Program-made: the position numbers and the translations under genes
Notes under the pieces: generated by a model
Told to the model about the DNA's origin: nothing
Seen by the model: only the letters and a program-made list of their open reading frames with translations
Database searches by the model: none
Assembly (NCBI RefSeq): GCF_008017415.1
Contig: NZ_VRSV01000002.1
Location: forward strand, 1,341,208-1,405,207
Length of the DNA stretch: 64,000 nt
Direction: 5' to 3'
From: Microbacterium hatanonis
Lineage (GTDB): Bacteria; Actinomycetota; Actinomycetes; Actinomycetales; Microbacteriaceae
Shown here: positions 58,657 to 64,000 of the stretch, piece by piece
Position numbering within the stretch: the first letter of the stretch is position 1
Layout of the letters: the number at the start of each line of letters is the position of its first letter

Positions 58657-59091
58657 GGTTTCTCCCAGGGGAAGGCTGCAGCGAGAATCCCACGTCGTGC
58701 CGAGCATGGGGCTCGGGGCGAGCAGTCTGCGGGGTTCAGCCGGGGGCTGGGGCTTGGGGTGAGGCTACTCGCCTTCCGCCTCCTCCGAGGGCGATCGTCG
58801 TGATCCCATAGAAGAGTCCCAGCAGATGCCTCGACGAGTCAGCCCCGGATGAACGGCGGGTGTCGCACCGGCGAACGACGGGGGCTTCACGCGGGGCGGC
58901 GAGACTGCCCCGAGACCAACGATCTTCGATGCAGATGAATGTTGTCGGAACGGGTGCCGGATCTCCCCGATCCGCCGCGGGCGGGCTCTCGCTCCCCGCC
59001 ACAATCGGGGTGAACCCGCTACCCGAGCGGGCCGGCGCCTCCGTGCGCTCTCCTGCCGGTCTTGATCCGGCCCATTCGAGAGGTGTTCCGC
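58657..59091. other. 435-nt intergenic region without a supported gene
   Basis: It separates the small coiled-coil gene from the first phosphatase gene. CCCGCT-N5-AGCGGG near 59018-59034 is a small hairpin, and CGGATC-N4-GATCCG lies near 58972. Open frames here lack ribosome sites, family matches and the usual codon bias. The phosphatase promoter must lie in the last 200 nt, but I see no clear consensus. Confidence 0.5.
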
Positions 59092-61170
59092 GTGCCTCGA
59101 TTCGCGCGTCCCGCAATGATCACGGCCGGCTGCCTGGCCGTCGTGATCGGACTGACAAGTTTCGGAGGCGGCGTCGCCGTCGCCGCCGGGGGAGGCCTCG
59201 CGCCACCCGCCGTCGACCCCAAGACCGTCCACGCGCCCACCGCGGTGCCCGACCGCGTGATCCTCACCCCGACGGCGACGCCGACGACGAGCCAGTCGGT
59301 GACCTGGCGCACCTCCGACGCGGTCACCACGCCTCGCGTCGAATGGGCCCTGAGCGGACCCAGCACACCCACGGACGTGCAGTCGATCGACGCGGCGTCG
59401 ACCGTCCGGTACGACGCCGACCTCGGTTACCAGGTCGCGCACCACACCGCGACGATCGCGGGACTCGCGGCCGAGACCACGTACATCTATCGCGTCGGCG
59501 ACGGGGAGACATGGGGGGAGTGGCTCGAGTTCACCACCGCGAGCGAGACCCCCGGCGACTTCAGCTTCCTCGTGCAGGGCGACGCGCAGAACGACAACAA
59601 GGCCTACACCTCGCGCACCTTCCGAGCAGCCTTCGAGGCCCGGCCGTACGCGCGGGCCGTCGTCCACGCCGGCGACCTCATCGACACCGACAACAGCGAC
59701 GCCGAGTGGGGCGAGTGGCACGAGGCCGCGGCCTTCTCGAACCAGTACCTCAACGTGCTGGCCGCGACCGGCAACCACGAGTACTGGCCGTCCGACGTGC
59801 TCTCGCGCAACTGGCGCGCACAGTTCGAGTACCCGTTGAACGGGCCCGCGTCGCAGCCGACCCTGAGCGAGACCGTCTACTACGTCGACTACCAGGGCGT
59901 GCGGTTCATCACCCTCGACTCGACGCAGGCCGGTGCCACCGCCGCGCGCGACGCGCAGACAGCGTGGCTCGACGCGGTGCTGGCCGACAACCCGAACCGG
60001 TGGACGGTCGTGACGTTCCACCACCCGATCTACTCGGTCACGAGCGGCCGTGACAACGCGGTGCTCCGCAACGCCTGGCAGCCGCTCTTCGAGAAGTACG
60101 ACGTCGACCTGGTCGTGCAGGGTCATGACCACGCCTACGGCCGAGGCAACCTCGTCGCGAACGAGCAGAATCTGCCCGAGGGTGCCGACCCCGCCAAGAG
60201 CCACACGGGTCCCGTCTATCTCGTGAGCGTGGCCGGGCCGAAGATGTACGTCCCCGACCCGGCGGGCGCGAACAACTGGACCGCGAACGGCGCGAACCTC
60301 CGTGTCGTCGGCCGTGATGTGCAGTTGTTCCAGACGGTCGATGTGACCTCGGACGGCCGCATGCACGTCGAGGCGCGCACGGTCGACGGTGCTCTGTTCG
60401 ACGCTTTCACGATCAAGAAGGATGCTGCGGGCACCAAGCTCGTGACCACCGATGACACCGCCTGGACGGGTGGGCCGGGGTCGACCCGCGACGGCGTCGC
60501 TGCTCCCGGCACCCCTGACCCGGAGCCGACCCCCGAGCCGACCCCCGAGCCGACCCCGGAGCCGACCTCGACGCCGGAGCCGACCTCCACGCCGCAACCG
60601 ACCTCCACGCCGCAACCGACCTCGACCCCGGAGCCCACCTCGACGCCGGAGCCGACCGCGACGCCGGAGCCGACTAGCACCCCCGAGCCGACCACGGTTC
60701 CGACGCCGTCGACTCAGCCCACCACGACGCCGACCCCCGCACCCACCCCGGGTGGCGGCGGCACCGCGACGGCGATGATGGTCGGCGACAGCGTGGTGGC
60801 GCCGGGCGGTTCGCTCTCCGTCTCGGGCACCGGCTTCACCCCGGGCGAGCGCGTGGCGATCGAGCTGCACTCGACGCCGGTCACGCTCGCGCTGAGCACC
60901 GCCGACGCGACCGGGGCGATCGCCGCAGAGGTGACGATCCCGGCGGGCACCGAGCCCGGCGAGCACACGATCGTGCTGACCGGTCTCGACTCCGGCCGCA
61001 CCGCGAGCGCGGCGATCACCGTCACGCAGGCGGCGACCGGGGCCGCGGCGGCCCTCCCCGCCACGGGGGCAGCGCTCCCCGTCGGCTTGATGGTCCTCGG
61101 CGGCGCGCTCGCCATCGGCGGCGGCATCGTCGTCGGCCGTTCCGTCCTCCGCAACCGAAAGGCCTCCTGA
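59092..61170 (+). CDS. Secreted purple-acid-phosphatase-like metallophosphatase, LPxTG-anchored
   Basis: Cell-wall phosphoesterase of 692 residues. The GTG at 59092 follows GAGAGG at 8 nt; a signal peptide ends near AVAAGG (about 32). A fibronectin-like purple acid phosphatase N-domain (about 48-140) precedes the metallophosphatase domain (about 150-370), whose metal ligands are in [26 protein letters not shown] and GHDHAYGR. A Pro/Glu/Thr-rich stalk (PEPTSTP repeats) and an Ig-like module ([20 protein letters not shown]) lead to LPATG (655-659), a helix and RNRKAS. It is paired with a homologous gene 2 nt downstream. Confidence 0.9.
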   Translation: MPRFARPAMITAGCLAVVIGLTSFGGGVAVAAGGGLAPPAVDPKTVHAPTAVPDRVILTPTATPTTSQSVTWRTSDAVTTPRVEWALSGPSTPTDVQSIDAASTVRYDADLGYQVAHHTATIAGLAAETTYIYRVGDGETWGEWLEFTTASETPGDFSFLVQGDAQNDNKAYTSRTFRAAFEARPYARAVVHAGDLIDTDNSDAEWGEWHEAAAFSNQYLNVLAATGNHEYWPSDVLSRNWRAQFEYPLNGPASQPTLSETVYYVDYQGVRFITLDSTQAGATAARDAQTAWLDAVLADNPNRWTVVTFHHPIYSVTSGRDNAVLRNAWQPLFEKYDVDLVVQGHDHAYGRGNLVANEQNLPEGADPAKSHTGPVYLVSVAGPKMYVPDPAGANNWTANGANLRVVGRDVQLFQTVDVTSDGRMHVEARTVDGALFDAFTIKKDAAGTKLVTTDDTAWTGGPGSTRDGVAAPGTPDPEPTPEPTPEPTPEPTSTPEPTSTPQPTSTPQPTSTPEPTSTPEPTATPEPTSTPEPTTVPTPSTQPTTTPTPAPTPGGGGTATAMMVGDSVVAPGGSLSVSGTGFTPGERVAIELHSTPVTLALSTADATGAIAAEVTIPAGTEPGEHTIVLTGLDSGRTASAAITVTQAATGAAAALPATGAALPVGLMVLGGALAIGGGIVVGRSVLRNRKAS

Positions 61171-61172
61171 TC

Positions 61173-64000
61173 ATGGCTCGCTTCCGCACAGCCGGCCGCG
61201 TCCTGGCCGCCGGCGTCGCCTTCGGCGTCATCGCTGCGAGCGGCGTTCTCGTCGCCACGGCGCCCGCGTCCGCAGCATCCGTCCCCGCTGCGGAGCGCTA
61301 CGCCCCGCACATCGTGCCCGACCGCATCACCCTGCTCCCCGGCGCCGATCCCACGACGCAGCAGGTCGTGTCGTGGCGATCGTCGACCGGGGTGCGGCAG
61401 GGCGTCGTCGAGTACCGCACGATGACGGCCGAGCCCTACCCGGGCGGGATCGTGGCGCTCGACGCGCAGCAGCGCGTCGAGCAGGTCACGAAGTTCGGCT
61501 ACACGAACGTCGTGCACACCGCCACCCTTTCTGGCCTGCGCCCGGGCACCACCTACATGTACCGCGTCGGTGACGGCACGAACTTCAGCGAGTGGCAGGA
61601 CTTCGACACCTCGGCCGCCGACGACGCCGACACGTTCTCGTTCCTGTACTTCGGCGACGTGCAGAACGGCATCCTCAGCGACGCCTCCCGGGTCGTCCGC
61701 AACGCCTTCCGCGACCGGCCGAACGCCGACCTCGTGCTGCAGGTCGGCGACCTGGTGAACGATGCCGAGGCCGACGATCAGTGGGGCGAACTGTACGAGG
61801 CGTTCTCCTACGGGCTCGGCACACAGGATCTCCTCACGACGCCGGGCAACCACGAGTACGAGGGTCGGCTGTCGCCGCAATGGGACAGCATGTACGCCTA
61901 CCCCGACAACGGTCCGCAGGGCGAAGGAACGGTCTACGACGAACTCGACGGAACGGTGTACTACACCGACCACGAGGGCGTGCGATTCATCTCCTTGAAC
62001 AGCAATGTCGTCTCCACCGAGGGGCTGAAGATCCAGGGCGACTGGCTGCAGAAGGTGCTCGATGAGAGCACCCAGCAGTGGACCGTCGTCTACTTCCACC
62101 ACCCCGTGTACTCGCTCGACGAGGGGCGCAACAACCTCGGCATCCGTCAGGAGTGGGGCCCGATCTTCGAGCGCAACAACGTCGACCTGGTGCTCACGGG
62201 CCACGACCACGCCTACGGTCGCGGCAACCTGCTCGCGAACGAGCAGAACCTCCCCGCGGGGGCAGACCCCGAGTTGAGCTCGACAGGCCCCGTCTACGTC
62301 ACGTCGAGCGTGGGATCGAAGTTCTACAACGCCGGTCCTCGTCACTGGAACGAGAACGAAGGACACCTGCGGCGCCTGGAGACCGGCCTGCAGACCTACC
62401 AGATGATCGACGTCAGCGGCGGAACGATGCGCTTCGAGTCGCGCACGGCCGACGGGAAGTTCTTCGACGGGTTCACGATCACCAAGAGCGGAGACTCGAA
62501 GCTCGTCGTCGACGGCGTCGAGCCGCAGGTCATCGACCCCGGTACGCCTTCCCCGTGCCTCGGCTGCGAGAACCCGAACCCGACCGATCCGACGGATCCG
62601 ACCGACCCCGAGGTGCCCGCGGGCGAGTTCGACTACGAGCAGACCGCCCAGCTTGACGCGGTCATGCCCAACGGCACGGCGGATGCTGCGCACACGGCCG
62701 CGCTGCCCGCGGGTGCCGCCTACGACCAGAAGCGCGACGTGCTCTACCTCGGCGACCAGAACGGGCGGAAGATCTTCGAGATCGACCCCGACACCGACGC
62801 GGTGCTCCGCGAGATGACCCTGCCGGAGAACATCCGTGATCTCGGTATCGACGAGGAGAACAAGCTCCTCTACGTCGGACAGCAGAACAAGAACTGGGTC
62901 GTCGTCTCCATCGCCGATGAGTCGTTCGGGCAGGTCGTGCGGGGCCCGTACCCGATCATCGAGTCGCAGCGCTCGATCGACGTCGACCCGGCGAACGACT
63001 ACGTCTACGTGGCCGTTCCCGCGCGCGGCGTGGAGGTCTTCCGGGCCTCGACCGGCGAGTCGCTCGGCGTGATCAACGGTACGAAGGACGCGTACTACGT
63101 CGCCGCCGACCCGAAGACGGGCACGATCGTCACCACGAAGTTCCAGGGGGTCGCGGGTACGCCCGACCTCCAGGCGTTCGCGGCGAACGACGGCTTCGCT
63201 CTCCTCTGGGAGAAGGAGGTGCGCGCGGGAGCCCGTCAGGTCGACATCGACAGCGAGCACGGGCTGCTCTACGTCGGGTACACGGGCACGTCGGCCGATC
63301 GCGGCGGCTTCTCGGTGCACGCGCTCAACAGCGGTGCGTCGCTGGTCGACAAGGTCGGTCCGGAGTTCGGCAAGGACGGCTACGGCATCGTCGTGGACGA
63401 GGAGGGCCAGCGGGTCTTCGTCGCCAACCGCGACTTCCGCCTCAACCCTCCGGGCGAGGAATTGGTGCCGTTCGCGGTCACCGAGAGCACGCGGATCGCA
63501 GAGCCCGAGGCCGAGACCTTCGCGTACGAGAGACTCACCGACCTCGACTCCGTGATGCCGAACAGCTCGACGGATGCGGCGCACAAAGCCGCTCTGCCGG
63601 CGGGCGTGGCGTACGACCAGACGCGCGACGTGCTCTACCTGGGCGACCAGAACTCGCGCCAGATCTTCGAGATCGACCCCGACAGCGATCAGGTGCGGCG
63701 ATCGATGACCCTGCCGGAGAACATCCGAGATCTCGGCATCGATGAGGAGAAGCAGCTGCTGTACGTGGGTCAGCAGAACAAGAACTGGGTCGTGGTGTCG
63801 ATCGCGGATGCCACGTTCGGCCAGGTCGTGCGGGGTCCGTACCCGATCATCGAGTCGCAGCGCTCGATCGACGTCGACCCGGCGAACGACTACGTCTACG
63901 TGGCCGTTCCCGCGCGCGGCGTGGAGGTCTTCCGGGCCTCGACCGGCGAGTCGCTCGGCGTGATCAACGGTACGAAGGACGCGTACTACGTCGCCGCCGA
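61173..64000 (+). CDS. Secreted purple-acid-phosphatase-like protein with beta-propeller repeats (partial)
   Basis: Incomplete at the window end: at least 942 codons with no stop. The ATG follows the previous stop by 2 nt, with GAAAGG upstream. Signal peptide about 1-36. The phosphatase domain carries Gly161-Asp162, Gly192-Asp193, Gly225-Asn-His227, then HHPVYS and [11 protein letters not shown]. After a (T/D)P linker begins a region of YVTN-like propeller blades (LYLGDQNGRKIFEIDPDTD, LLYVGQQNKNWVVVSIAD). This 297-residue unit starts near residue 485 and repeats near 782. It is a paralog of the preceding gene. The C-terminal anchor lies beyond the window. Confidence 0.88.
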   Translation, partial: MARFRTAGRVLAAGVAFGVIAASGVLVATAPASAASVPAAERYAPHIVPDRITLLPGADPTTQQVVSWRSSTGVRQGVVEYRTMTAEPYPGGIVALDAQQRVEQVTKFGYTNVVHTATLSGLRPGTTYMYRVGDGTNFSEWQDFDTSAADDADTFSFLYFGDVQNGILSDASRVVRNAFRDRPNADLVLQVGDLVNDAEADDQWGELYEAFSYGLGTQDLLTTPGNHEYEGRLSPQWDSMYAYPDNGPQGEGTVYDELDGTVYYTDHEGVRFISLNSNVVSTEGLKIQGDWLQKVLDESTQQWTVVYFHHPVYSLDEGRNNLGIRQEWGPIFERNNVDLVLTGHDHAYGRGNLLANEQNLPAGADPELSSTGPVYVTSSVGSKFYNAGPRHWNENEGHLRRLETGLQTYQMIDVSGGTMRFESRTADGKFFDGFTITKSGDSKLVVDGVEPQVIDPGTPSPCLGCENPNPTDPTDPTDPEVPAGEFDYEQTAQLDAVMPNGTADAAHTAALPAGAAYDQKRDVLYLGDQNGRKIFEIDPDTDAVLREMTLPENIRDLGIDEENKLLYVGQQNKNWVVVSIADESFGQVVRGPYPIIESQRSIDVDPANDYVYVAVPARGVEVFRASTGESLGVINGTKDAYYVAADPKTGTIVTTKFQGVAGTPDLQAFAANDGFALLWEKEVRAGARQVDIDSEHGLLYVGYTGTSADRGGFSVHALNSGASLVDKVGPEFGKDGYGIVVDEEGQRVFVANRDFRLNPPGEELVPFAVTESTRIAEPEAETFAYERLTDLDSVMPNSSTDAAHKAALPAGVAYDQTRDVLYLGDQNSRQIFEIDPDSDQVRRSMTLPENIRDLGIDEEKQLLYVGQQNKNWVVVSIADATFGQVVRGPYPIIESQRSIDVDPANDYVYVAVPARGVEVFRASTGESLGVINGTKDAYYVAA
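62626..64000 (+). repeat. 891-bp tandem duplication inside the second phosphatase gene
   Basis: Positions 62626 onward and 63517 onward encode homologous propeller units with a period of 891 bp. The first 300 bp differ at many positions, but 62946-63109 and 63837-64000 (164 bp, to the window edge) are identical. The abrupt change from divergent to identical suggests gene conversion or a recent partial duplication. Confidence 0.9.

Noticed and set aside
58736..59116. 126-codon minus-strand frame before the phosphatase gene
   Set aside because: No ribosome site, no domain, and its start overlaps the phosphatase signal-peptide region. Codon bias is weak.

Overview
The window is chromosomal DNA from a high-GC Gram-positive actinobacterium, most likely Microbacterium or a close relative in Microbacteriaceae. 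This rests on strong GC bias, frequent GTG starts, many leaderless-type promoters, the gene order rplM-rpsI-glmM and glmS-acpS-alr-tsaE-tsaB-rimI-tsaD, a DUF7882-type small protein, guaB followed by guaB3, and cell-wall proteins ending in LPxTG or LAxTG anchors. Genus is inferred from gene content, not from a marker-gene search. I see no insertion sequence, prophage, CRISPR array or rRNA.

Layout. 0-11.2 kb: tRNA-Thr and tRNA-Met, then an accessory stretch with a D,D-carboxypeptidase, two zinc alcohol dehydrogenases, Xre and MarR regulators, a surface PAP2 phosphatase, a manganese catalase and an aldo/keto reductase. 11.4-13.9 kb: the rplM-rpsI-glmM operon. 13.9-18.1 kb: a TetR-type regulator, two flavin-dependent reductases, exopolyphosphatase and pantothenate kinase. 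18.4-25.7 kb: a 1,748-residue cell-wall protein (choice-of-anchor G head, nine Ig-like repeats, a long Asp-Ala-Asp repeat tract, LPATG anchor) in a tight operon with a DUF5819 protein and an HTTM (gamma-carboxylase-like) membrane protein. 25.9-33.4 kb: glmS, acpS, alr, the tRNA t6A genes tsaE, tsaB and tsaD with rimI, and a small membrane protein.

34.8-46.2 kb holds the most interesting locus. Two convergent gene groups encode two paralogous Asn/Asp/Ser-rich proteins, two dynamin-like GTPases resembling mycobacterial IniA and IniC, a four-helix membrane protein, an IniB-like protein, a large ATPase-LuxR regulator, and a membrane-anchored Hsp70-like ATPase with no substrate-binding domain but a Ser/Thr/Pro-rich tail. 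The two Asn-rich proteins and the IniB-like protein share one conserved core of about 60 residues, and similar CCCC/GGGG palindromes precede both convergent groups. I read this as an expanded relative of the mycobacterial iniBAC membrane-stress system; the order, the extra proteins and the Hsp70 element appear undescribed.

46.4-64 kb: groES under a double CIRCE operator, rarD, a complete branched-chain amino-acid-type ABC transporter (binding protein facing a convergent livHMGF operon) whose LivH carries an extracytoplasmic Ig-like domain, guaB, a TMEM175-type channel gene, guaB3, a SURF1 protein, and two tandem secreted purple-acid-phosphatase-like proteins, the second running off the window end inside a duplicated beta-propeller region.
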